Shown piece by piece: positions 1 to 5,903 of a stretch of DNA of 26,317 nucleotides (its first letter is position 1; each line of letters begins with the position of its first letter). The stretch spans positions 1 through 26,317 of IMG/VR virus record IMGVR_UViG_3300011115_000383, one strand, 5' to 3'. A program made the position numbers and the translations under genes. The notes beneath the pieces are model-generated. The model did no database searches and was not told the DNA's origin. It was given only the letters and a program-made list of their open reading frames with translations. This DNA comes from a virus.

Positions 1-96
1 GCGTTCATTCTTATGTGAATACTCCAGCACTGTCCACTTGTTAAAGCGGAGACCTATCATGTCTTCCTTGTTATGGAGTCCATTATAGGCTGTCAT
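1..96 (-). CDS. AP2/HNH-type endonuclease, N-terminus only (partial)
   Basis: Reading leftward from an ATG at 96, an open frame of 32 codons runs off the window edge. It contains IGLRFNKWTVLEY, which closely resembles the conserved opening of phage AP2/HNH endonucleases (usual form GxRFGRLTVLE). Those proteins are site-specific nucleases that often behave as free-standing homing elements. The catalytic HNH part lies outside the window. The start is one base after the RNR stop (TAAGATG), so it should be translated from the same message, possibly by re-initiation. The identification rests on one short motif and stays provisional. Confidence 0.65.
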   Translation of the reverse strand, partial: MTAYNGLHNKEDMIGLRFNKWTVLEYSHKNER

Positions 97-97
97 C

Positions 98-2005
98 TTA
101 GATCTCGCAGCCGCCAGAAGCTGTGCAGGCCAGAGTCTGAGCACCTTCTACGTTGTCAGTGCCCTCAACCAGTTTATCCCAGTCAATACCCAAGGGCATA
201 GCAGCAACCATTGCATGATACTCTTCCTCAGTCATGGCCTCATAAGGAGCTTGTCGGTATGTCCCGCCATCCATCGGTAAGAAGCTCACACCTGTAATCT
301 CATCAAAGTTATTCCACACCCAAGCCCCAACTTCAGGCCACTCATTCTCGTTCACTGAGATAGTCACTGAAGGCTTATGCTCACAGTAGTGTCGCTGGAA
401 CAAGAGCCACAAGCGCAGGTGCTTAATAGCATTCAAGTCCTCACGCAGTACAGCACCCTTCTCAACTCGCATTGGGAAGCTAAAGATAGTGGTGCTATCA
501 GGCTTCATCACACAAGCCTCTGAAGGAAACCCTTGAGCTTTCAAGAAGTCAGTCAGAGGGTCTTTGTTATCAGACCTGACACGACGAATAAAGTACTGAC
601 TGTGCTGAGGGTGGATACCACTAGCAGTGCCTGTAAGCTGAGAGACAGTCCCTTCTGGCTTAATGGCAGTGATGGCAGCACTGCGATTAATACCGATAGC
701 GTCAGCAAACTCAGCGTTAGTAGCAATAGCAACATCTTTAAAGTCCTCTAATATCATAGGTAAATAAGCATCATCAGGGTTATTTAGCAAGGCATTGTCC
801 AAGATACCAGTCATAGACACACCCAGCAAACGCTCATCTTCAGTGTTTGTCTGCCACACCTTACGAAGATATGGGAAGTTAGTCATTGTCGATTGAAAAG
901 TCCCCAGAATAGTAGCCAAGCGCACCTTATTCCGTAGAGTATCCACACAATCATCGCTCCGCACAATAACAGAAGACAGATTACAAAATTGATAAGGTCT
1001 AAGGATAATCTCACTGCAAGGGTTTGTGCCCCACTCTTTACCCAATTCCCTACGTCCACTCTTAGCTGCTTGAAGTTCACTTGCATAACGATTAAAGATT
1101 CCTCGCTCTCCAGAATGTGATTCATAAATACTAGACCACTCACGCATGAACTTACCTACCTCAGGCTTAACTTCGTAGATGGCACTGTTGTTAGCCAAAG
1201 CACGTTGACCATTACCGTCCCACCAGTTACCAGCTTTAGCATGAGCCATACGGTCATCACCTAAGTCTGACAGAGAGATCATTGCAGATCTACGAACCCC
1301 ACCTACGACAACTACCTCGCCCACCTTGCAGAGGATGTCATGCGCTTCAAGTGAAGTGAGCTTACGGCCCGTTGCCCCTTTGAATTTAGCAGTGACGTAA
1401 TGGAATAAGGATACAAGAGGTTCTGGCCCTGATGCTCGTCCACCAAAAGTCTTAAGTCTTGCACCTGCTGGACGTACACTTGAGACATCCCACTTTGGAA
1501 TCTCACCTGCATATAGCAAGGCAATGACTTGTCGTAAGGCTTTAGCCCATCCCTCTTTGGAGTCCTTAACATTAATGACAGTGCCACTATTGTACAAATC
1601 AACTGGAATCTCAGGTAACTTAGATACATACTTTTGCTCCACACTAAAGCCCACACCAGTTCCGCATAACAGAATATACATGGCCTCATCAAAGGCTTTA
1701 GGGTCATCAATGGGCAGGTATGAACAGTTATAACCAGCTACGTTCTGTCTCTCTAAAGCATCACCAGCTGTCATAATGCTACGCATGGAAGGCATCACTT
1801 CTAAGTTAGTCACAGCACTCTGCAGTTGGTTACGCAATTCGTTACTTAGCAAGTAGTTATGCTTCTCTTGCAAGTGCTTAGTCATGAAGTTAAAGTAACG
1901 GTCTACAGTCTCAGGCCAATGCTCTCTCCGGCCTTTATCATCCAAGTAGCGAGAGTAGCGGCTCTTGCCAATGTATTCTTGGTATGGTGTCATTAGTTTA
2001 CGCAT
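98..2005 (-). CDS. nrdJ: Ribonucleoside-triphosphate reductase, adenosylcobalamin-dependent (class II, monomeric)
   Basis: 635 aa. Class II RNRs reduce ribonucleotides to deoxyribonucleotides using a radical made from adenosylcobalamin, so they need neither oxygen nor a separate beta subunit. The NPCSEI motif gives Asn328, Cys330 (thiyl radical) and Glu332. Cys94 (GYNCSYLP) and Cys341 (QFCNLSS) fit the active-site redox pair. The 11-residue step from Cys330 to Cys341 equals the step between Cys408 and Cys419 in the Lactobacillus leichmannii enzyme. The C-terminus carries Cys627 and Cys633 (ACTASGGCEI), the tail pair that is re-reduced by thioredoxin or glutaredoxin. No NrdB gene is visible nearby, as expected. 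The start is preceded by AAAGGA. It lies just downstream of the 52-aa and DUF3310 genes and just upstream of an AP2/HNH-like gene. The frame is uninterrupted, with no intron or intein. At 635 aa it is shorter than the about 740-aa Lactobacillus enzyme. Confidence 0.93.
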   Translation of the reverse strand: MRKLMTPYQEYIGKSRYSRYLDDKGRREHWPETVDRYFNFMTKHLQEKHNYLLSNELRNQLQSAVTNLEVMPSMRSIMTAGDALERQNVAGYNCSYLPIDDPKAFDEAMYILLCGTGVGFSVEQKYVSKLPEIPVDLYNSGTVINVKDSKEGWAKALRQVIALLYAGEIPKWDVSSVRPAGARLKTFGGRASGPEPLVSLFHYVTAKFKGATGRKLTSLEAHDILCKVGEVVVVGGVRRSAMISLSDLGDDRMAHAKAGNWWDGNGQRALANNSAIYEVKPEVGKFMREWSSIYESHSGERGIFNRYASELQAAKSGRRELGKEWGTNPCSEIILRPYQFCNLSSVIVRSDDCVDTLRNKVRLATILGTFQSTMTNFPYLRKVWQTNTEDERLLGVSMTGILDNALLNNPDDAYLPMILEDFKDVAIATNAEFADAIGINRSAAITAIKPEGTVSQLTGTASGIHPQHSQYFIRRVRSDNKDPLTDFLKAQGFPSEACVMKPDSTTIFSFPMRVEKGAVLREDLNAIKHLRLWLLFQRHYCEHKPSVTISVNENEWPEVGAWVWNNFDEITGVSFLPMDGGTYRQAPYEAMTEEEYHAMVAAMPLGIDWDKLVEGTDNVEGAQTLACTASGGCEI

Positions 2006-2006
2006 A

Positions 2007-2165
2007 TTAGTCTAGTTCCTTTATTAAATATTCTTGTTTCTTCTCAATTACATCGTCAAATCTATCAACAAGGTCATCACTCTGGATTCCTAACAGTTCC
2101 AAGAGTGACACCTCATCCAAACGCTTGAGAGCCTCTTTCAGTTCTTCAAATGTTATGTTGTTCAC
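2007..2165 (-). CDS. Small acidic helical protein, 52 aa, unknown function
   Basis: A GTG-started frame that overlaps the 3' end of the DUF3310 gene by 20 bases and stops one base before the RNR start. The product is strongly charged and leucine-rich (EELKEALKRLDEVSLLELL, then DDLVDRFDDVIE) and should form two amphipathic helices. The GTG is preceded by AGGGAG at suitable spacing. Proteins of this size and pattern are common in T7-like phages, but I know no function. The position between DUF3310 and RNR suggests a role in the nucleotide/replication module, which is only inference. Confidence 0.75.
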   Translation of the reverse strand: MNNITFEELKEALKRLDEVSLLELLGIQSDDLVDRFDDVIEKKQEYLIKELD

Positions 2166-2535
2166 GTTTAGTAATCTCCCTGTCAATGTACCACTTAGCC
2201 TTCTTCAAGTCTTCAATGGCATCCTTCTTAAGGTCACACCGCCAGATATACTTGATTGCATTACCTAAGTTAAAGCCCATGTGTTCTGTAACTTGGATAC
2301 ATTCAATACCTGATGGATGTTCAGTGTAGTGTTTAGGCTTGTGAATACTGTCATTAGCCCATTCACTGTGGTCTGAGTCTACCCACTCTTTAACAGCTTC
2401 ACTGAGTGGTTTAGCTGCTTCTCGAATGTACATATTACGAGGAACCCATTTGTCGTAATTGTCGCAAGTACTACAAGGAGCTATTTTACCATCTAGTTCA
2501 CTATAAAAGCAAGTTTGACATAGCTTTTCAACCAT
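2146..2535 (-). CDS. DUF3310 protein with N-terminal zinc-ribbon-like motif
   Basis: 129 aa. The C-terminal half (from about residue 62, KPKHYTEHPSGIECIQV, then GNAIKYIWR and DLKKAKWYI) has the characteristic pattern of DUF3310, a small helical phage family of unknown biochemistry often found beside nucleotide-metabolism genes. The N-terminus has CxxC (Cys6, Cys9) and a second CxxC (Cys21, Cys24), which suggests a bound zinc. The start is preceded by GGGAGGAAAT and overlaps the end of the phosphoesterase gene by 8 bases, so the two are probably translationally coupled. Family assignment is strong; function is unknown. Confidence 0.85.
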   Translation of the reverse strand: MVEKLCQTCFYSELDGKIAPCSTCDNYDKWVPRNMYIREAAKPLSEAVKEWVDSDHSEWANDSIHKPKHYTEHPSGIECIQVTEHMGFNLGNAIKYIWRCDLKKDAIEDLKKAKWYIDREITKREQHNI

Positions 2536-3289
2536 ATTTCCTCCCTAAATATTCTACACTCAAGAACATTTCATCGAAGTGTCCATCCTGTACTTCATTC
2601 ATCATCAGTAATCCCCTCCAGTGTCTGTTACTTAATTGATCCATATAGCTCTCATCATGGAGATAGTAAGAGCCAACGATGATAGCACAAATAGGCTTCC
2701 CATCAGCACGCTTACCATATGCAATCTGCTTTCCTTGTTGATGTCCAGCAATACAAGACATATGAAGCTTATTAATAATAGCACTAGCAGCAGCTGCTGG
2801 ACGTCCCATAGCACCCACAGGCCAATAATGGTTAAAGCCAACACCATTAATGAACACAGGATGAAGAAACCCATGTACTTCCCAATCTTTTTCATACTCA
2901 AGATCCTTTGTAGATATTAAGCCCTCAAGTGTAGGATTATTATTGACAGCTCTATCAATACGGTTCTCATGGTTCCCTAAAGTCATCACCATACGAGGCT
3001 TGTATACCTTGTGCTTAGATTCCTTCTGAGCCTTCTGAGCTTCTCTCAAAGGTGCTAGTAGAAGCTTCATAGCCTCCTTAGCAGCTTCAATGTCTTTCTT
3101 GTAGCGTAGACCTTCAAAGTACTTACTCCCTTTGATGTCGTGGCTACTAAGGCTTGGCATATCTGCAAAGTCACCTAGGTTAACCACTACATCAGGTTTG
3201 TAATCGACAATAGCTTTACCAGCCCATGTCAGATGCTCTAAAGGTACGCCCTCTTTAATCTGACAGTCCGGGATGACTAGAATCTTCAT
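2528..3289 (-). CDS. Calcineurin-like metallophosphoesterase
   Basis: 253 aa from the ATG at 3289, which has GGAGAGGACATCA in front of it. A TTG 18 bases upstream also opens the frame but is less likely. Metallophosphoesterase motifs run in order: PDCQ near the N-terminus (the usual DxH has Gln in place of His), GDFADMPS (GDxxD), GNHE, and GHQQG near the C-terminus. The fold binds two metal ions and hydrolyses phosphomonoesters or diesters. This subtype is common in phages, but its substrate is not known; a nucleotide or a nucleic-acid end is plausible given the neighbours. It overlaps the upstream 65-aa gene by 35 bases in another frame. Confidence 0.85.
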   Translation of the reverse strand: MKILVIPDCQIKEGVPLEHLTWAGKAIVDYKPDVVVNLGDFADMPSLSSHDIKGSKYFEGLRYKKDIEAAKEAMKLLLAPLREAQKAQKESKHKVYKPRMVMTLGNHENRIDRAVNNNPTLEGLISTKDLEYEKDWEVHGFLHPVFINGVGFNHYWPVGAMGRPAAAASAIINKLHMSCIAGHQQGKQIAYGKRADGKPICAIIVGSYYLHDESYMDQLSNRHWRGLLMMNEVQDGHFDEMFLSVEYLGRKYG

Positions 3290-3452
3290 TGATGTCCTCT
3301 CCTTCAACTGTTAGTCTATCACCTTCACGTATGCCAGCTTTGATGGCTTCTAGGATACCAAAGGTAAGTAGTGATTGAGCTTCATCAGCTGTTAAGTCAA
3401 ACTGATATGTTGCATCACCATTCTCATGCTCTTTAATCAGATTTACGTTCAT
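3255..3452 (-). CDS. Conserved-looking small phage protein, 65 aa, unknown function
   Basis: Starts MNVNLIKEHENGDATYQFDL and continues with TADEAQSLLTFGILEAIKAGI, an alternating beta then helical pattern that resembles a recurrent small phage protein family I cannot name. Its last 11 codons lie out of frame over the beginning of the phosphoesterase gene, and its start overlaps the end of the 87-aa gene upstream by 20 bases. The dense overlaps indicate co-translation. No catalytic motif is visible. Confidence 0.75.
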   Translation of the reverse strand: MNVNLIKEHENGDATYQFDLTADEAQSLLTFGILEAIKAGIREGDRLTVEGEDINEDSSHPGLSD

Positions 3453-3696
3453 TGTTAGCCTCCTTCAAGAACTCTTCAGCATCTTTAACAAACATGAAGT
3501 ATCTGAGACATATTGCTAAGGCTGCATTGACTTCCTTGCAGCTGGCAATGTCCTCAGGATGGCTACTCCACCCACCATTGAGAGTATTCAAGTAAGTACT
3601 CTTCATAGTCTCAACTGTGATGGCATCTGTAAAGTCTTCCCAAGCATTCTTAATCTCAGGAGACTTCATCATTGCTTCAATTAAATTATTTAACAT
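3433..3696 (-). CDS. Hypothetical protein, 87 aa
   Basis: A mostly helical small protein (MLNNLIEAMMKSPEI at the N-terminus, KDAEEFLKEANNERKSD at the C-terminus) with no recognisable domain. It lies four bases downstream of the endonuclease I stop, with AAAGGG upstream of the ATG, and overlaps the next gene. I do not recognise a family. The gene is supported by tight packing and a ribosome-binding site rather than by homology. Confidence 0.7.
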   Translation of the reverse strand: MLNNLIEAMMKSPEIKNAWEDFTDAITVETMKSTYLNTLNGGWSSHPEDIASCKEVNAALAICLRYFMFVKDAEEFLKEANNERKSD

Positions 3697-3700
3697 ATAA

Positions 3701-4129
3701 TCATTTACCCTTTCTTTCGTTTAACCATGACATTGGAATATCTTTATCGGCATACTGGAATCCATGCTTGTTGCACCAATCTCCGTATGTAGTTTGGCTT
3801 ACCTTTGAGAGCTTAGCTTTAGAGTTACTGAAGACAAATCTAATATCAAGTTCAGGGTGTTGTTCCTTCACCATCAAGTGTTTCTGTCTGTCAGCAGTCA
3901 TAAACCTGCCCTTGCTCTCAATGATAATACCATTACTAAGTAGTAAGAAGTCAGGAGTGTATGTACGTTTCTTCTCAGGCTGCGTATATGCAATCACTAG
4001 CTTCTCATACTCAAATGGAACTTCTAAGGCTTTCAATCTCTCAGCTATCTTATCCTCTAAGCCTGACCTGAAACCATGCTTCAAAGCTACTTGTCTAACT
4101 GTCAGTGGCTTTTTACGCTTAGGCTTCAT
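3701..4129 (-). CDS. Endonuclease I, T7 gp3-like Holliday-junction resolvase
   Basis: 142 aa, close to the 149 aa of T7 gp3. The enzyme cuts four-way junctions and branched DNA, and in T7 also helps degrade host DNA. The match covers the whole length: FRSGLEDKIAERLKAL, VPFEYEKLVI, TYTPDFLL, IIESKG, EQHPELDIRFVFS, KHGFQYADKDIP. The PD-(D/E)xK catalytic set is visible as Glu25, Asp60, Glu71 and Lys73, equivalent to T7 Glu20, Asp55, Glu65 and Lys67. The ATG follows AAGGTGAACC and overlaps the end of the metallopeptidase gene by 11 bases. It likely acts with the exonuclease upstream in recombination and in clearing branches before packaging. Confidence 0.95.
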   Translation of the reverse strand: MKPKRKKPLTVRQVALKHGFRSGLEDKIAERLKALEVPFEYEKLVIAYTQPEKKRTYTPDFLLLSNGIIIESKGRFMTADRQKHLMVKEQHPELDIRFVFSNSKAKLSKVSQTTYGDWCNKHGFQYADKDIPMSWLNERKGK

Positions 4130-4415
4130 GGTTCACCTTAGTCCTGTGATACTGATGGAGGAAAGCTCCAAAGGTATCCACAAACTCTTCATCATGGTTT
4201 AGCTTACCCATTGTGAACATAATGGCATGAACTAACTCATGGTAGAAGGTCTGCTCAGTGGTCTGCTTATTCATGTCCATACGGATTGAAATGGTTTGCT
4301 TCTCAGGGTCACACTTACCCATGTCATCCATGTGCATTACGTAGTTAACGTACCACACTGATCCTGCGAGACTGAAGGAGGTTGCCACATCTGGTTTGGT
4401 TCCCTTCTTAGCCAT
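4119..4415 (-). CDS. ImmA/IrrE- or SprT-like small zinc metallopeptidase
   Basis: 98 aa. A single zinc-protease motif HELVHAIM (HExxH) lies at about residues 59-66, preceded by a strand segment (KQTISIRMD) and followed by HDEEFVDTFGAFLHQYH, whose acidic residues could supply a third metal ligand. This layout is typical of short phage proteins annotated as ImmA/IrrE-like peptidases. ImmA cleaves phage-type repressors in Bacillus elements, but the target here is unknown and no repressor gene is visible. Its first 79 bases overlap the end of the exonuclease gene in a different frame, and no clear Shine-Dalgarno precedes the ATG, so it may rely on coupling. A later Met near residue 27 is a possible alternative start. 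Confidence 0.75.
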   Translation of the reverse strand: MAKKGTKPDVATSFSLAGSVWYVNYVMHMDDMGKCDPEKQTISIRMDMNKQTTEQTFYHELVHAIMFTMGKLNHDEEFVDTFGAFLHQYHRTKVNHEA

Positions 4416-5074
4416 AGGAGCTTACCGTTTTCCAGTACCCTGTCAGTATTGCCGTCATAAGCTTTGATACAAGCTGCATATAATTCCTCTTCGGTTGTAC
4501 AGTCTTTAAGAATCTTATCAGCCTTTACAGGGCCAATACCTCGTATACCTTCAATGTTATCAACTCTGTCACCTGTCAGTATCTGTTTGTAGAAACTGTA
4601 CAAGCCTTCAAACTCAGTAACATAATACTCCTCATCCTTTACAGGATTATAGTGCCACCCCGGTAACTGATCTAGGTCTTTGTCAACGTGAACAATCCAG
4701 AAGTTACCTTGGGTGGACGCTATGCCTACAGCATCATCAGCTTCCTCGTTCTCAGACATCTTAGCACCAAGCTTCATCAGATGTTTGCGAAGAGCCTCAT
4801 AATGTCTAGGCTTAGGAGCATCCTTGCGATTACCTTTGTAAGGAACAGTGGTAGCTACCTCGAATCTAAAGTTAGTTTTACCTGTAATCCATGCTCTGTA
4901 GTCATCACACTTCAAGCGCATATAGATTATGTCTGTAAACCACTCCGTGAGTCGATTTAGTGCCCACCGTTCCTCTTCCTCCTCATTGGAGAAGCCAACT
5001 TTATAAACTAAAAAGTCAGCATCTACAATAGCCTCAGTAGGCTTATCAGTCACCTGACGGTTAGAGGACATCAT
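4337..5074 (-). CDS. 5'-3' exonuclease, T7 gp6 / PolA-type FEN family
   Basis: 245 aa. The family removes primers and 5' flaps, and in T7 also degrades host DNA to feed phage synthesis. Visible motifs are VDADFLVYK near the N-terminus (metal-binding Asp), EADDAVGI (acidic cluster), VDKDLDQLPG, and GDRVDNIEGIRGIGPVKADKIL, the helix-three-turn-helix DNA-binding element. The C-terminus ends LLWLRREPNQMWQPP plus a short tail. The start uses ATGATG and overlaps the SSB stop by 14 bases. The last 26 codons are shared, out of frame, with the metallopeptidase gene, an unusually long overlap for this window. Confidence 0.9.
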   Translation of the reverse strand: MMSSNRQVTDKPTEAIVDADFLVYKVGFSNEEEEERWALNRLTEWFTDIIYMRLKCDDYRAWITGKTNFRFEVATTVPYKGNRKDAPKPRHYEALRKHLMKLGAKMSENEEADDAVGIASTQGNFWIVHVDKDLDQLPGWHYNPVKDEEYYVTEFEGLYSFYKQILTGDRVDNIEGIRGIGPVKADKILKDCTTEEELYAACIKAYDGNTDRVLENGKLLWLRREPNQMWQPPSVSQDQCGTLTT

Positions 5075-5495
5075 CCGCTGTCTCTTCTTCCTCAGCAGAA
5101 CCTTCAGGACTATATACCTTCAGTTCAGTCACAATCAATTTCTTAATTGATGGTGCAGCACCAAACTTAGCTGACATCTTGTGACGGTATGAAGAGATAA
5201 CTGCGTGGCACTTTGTACCATTACCCATCTTGGCAATGTCTACAGGATTACCTTCCTCATCCACAGGTGTGAACAAGTAGGTAGACTTGGCAACAATGAA
5301 GTTACCCATGCTCTCTTTGTTCTTGATGTTGATGCCCAGCTCTTTAAGCTTCTCACAGGCTGCATCACTCAAGTTACCAATAGTACATTCGTACTTCTTG
5401 TTGTCTTCGTTAAACTTGGTGTTAAAGGTGTTCATCCAGTTACTCCAGAAGATTTCACCAGCGACTTTAACGGGTTTCAGTGTATCAATACTCAT
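5061..5495 (-). CDS. Single-stranded DNA-binding protein, T7 gp2.5-like
   Basis: 144 aa, shorter than the 232 aa of T7 gp2.5. The body is beta-rich (VKVAGEIFWSNWMNTFNTKF, KKYECTIGNLSD, KCHAVISSYRHKM, KKLIVTELKVYSP), consistent with an OB fold. The C-terminus is an acidic tail (GSAEEEETADDVL), the segment that in T7-like SSBs contacts the polymerase and helicase. The ATG follows AAAGGAAAATGAA. It is flanked by the exonuclease and, two small genes upstream, the DNA polymerase, the usual T7-like neighbourhood. The function is well supported by tail and context; sequence identity to gp2.5 itself is low by eye. Confidence 0.85.
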   Translation of the reverse strand: MSIDTLKPVKVAGEIFWSNWMNTFNTKFNEDNKKYECTIGNLSDAACEKLKELGINIKNKESMGNFIVAKSTYLFTPVDEEGNPVDIAKMGNGTKCHAVISSYRHKMSAKFGAAPSIKKLIVTELKVYSPEGSAEEEETADDVL

Positions 5496-5517
5496 TTCAT
5501 TTTCCTTTAAGGTTAAT

Positions 5518-5679
5518 TTACTCAGCTACTACAGCGTTATCATCAGCAGCAGTAGGTTGCTGTGATTTAATTTGTGATTCCATCTTCTGTAGCAGTGTGA
5601 ATGCTCCAGTCTTAGTTGGAAGTTCACCAATTACTTGAAACAAGAAGTTAATCTCGTTGGGTTCAAGATTCAATGTCAT
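5518..5679 (-). CDS. Small phage protein, 53 aa, NLxPxE...GELPTKTG family, unknown function
   Basis: Starts MTLNLEPNEINFLFQVIGEL and continues PTKTGAFTLLQKMESQI, ending in a flexible acidic tail. The pattern of a leading NL-x-P-x-E, a hydrophobic helix and a GELPxK turn recurs in many short phage proteins beside replication genes, but no function is known to me. A good ribosome-binding site (AGAGGAAACATAA) precedes the ATG. It sits between the SSB gene and a GNRA-type hairpin that ends the preceding gene. Confidence 0.8.
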   Translation of the reverse strand: MTLNLEPNEINFLFQVIGELPTKTGAFTLLQKMESQIKSQQPTAADDNAVVAE

Positions 5680-5698
5680 TTATGTTTCCTCTATCTAC

Positions 5699-5714
5699 GT
5701 TTACTCTCGTAAAC
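5699..5714 (-). other. Six-base-pair hairpin with GAGA tetraloop in the intergenic gap
   Basis: On the transcribed (minus) strand GTTTAC and GTAAAC pair perfectly around GAGA, a GNRA tetraloop. The hairpin follows the stop codon of the 62-aa gene immediately and lies ahead of the ribosome-binding site of the 53-aa gene. There is no U-run, so it is not a classic terminator. A role in mRNA processing or stability is possible. Confidence 0.5.
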
Positions 5715-5903
5715 TTAATGCAGCTCTTGTGACGGGTGAGCTGTATTACCCGATGCCAGATCTTCTAAGTACATAAGTGCAGATAATAGCACAGTGTATA
5801 CCTCTTCAAGATCTAGATTCTCTCCTATCTTAACCTTGAAAGTTTCACCTTCAACGCTAAATAGTATTTGATTCTTATCAATGTGTTTCACGCCAGTTTG
5901 CAC
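5715..5903 (-). CDS. Hypothetical protein, about 62 aa
   Basis: A small protein (HIDKNQILFSVEGETFKVKIG, then LDLEEVYTVLLSALMYLEDLA) with a beta hairpin followed by a helix. Its 5' end overlaps the polymerase 3' end by 26 bases. The start is uncertain: a GTG at 5903 has GGGGAG about ten bases upstream, a TTG at 5906 is adjacent, and a later GTG at 5891 also fits. No family recognised. The context suggests a replication accessory protein, but nothing in the sequence proves that. Confidence 0.65.
   Translation of the reverse strand: MQTGVKHIDKNQILFSVEGETFKVKIGENLDLEEVYTVLLSALMYLEDLASGNTAHPSQELH

Noticed and set aside
98-2005. Possible intron or intein in the RNR gene, given the adjacent endonuclease-like gene
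   Set aside because: The frame is continuous and all class II motifs are correctly spaced.
3290-3307. TTG start six codons upstream for the metallophosphoesterase
   Set aside because: The added residues are the translated ribosome-binding site; the ATG at 3289 has ideal spacing and gives the usual N-terminus.
3672-4202. 176-codon plus-strand frame opposite endonuclease I
   Set aside because: The minus strand encodes a full T7 gp3 homologue with all catalytic residues; the plus frame has no ribosome-binding site and no protein-like pattern.
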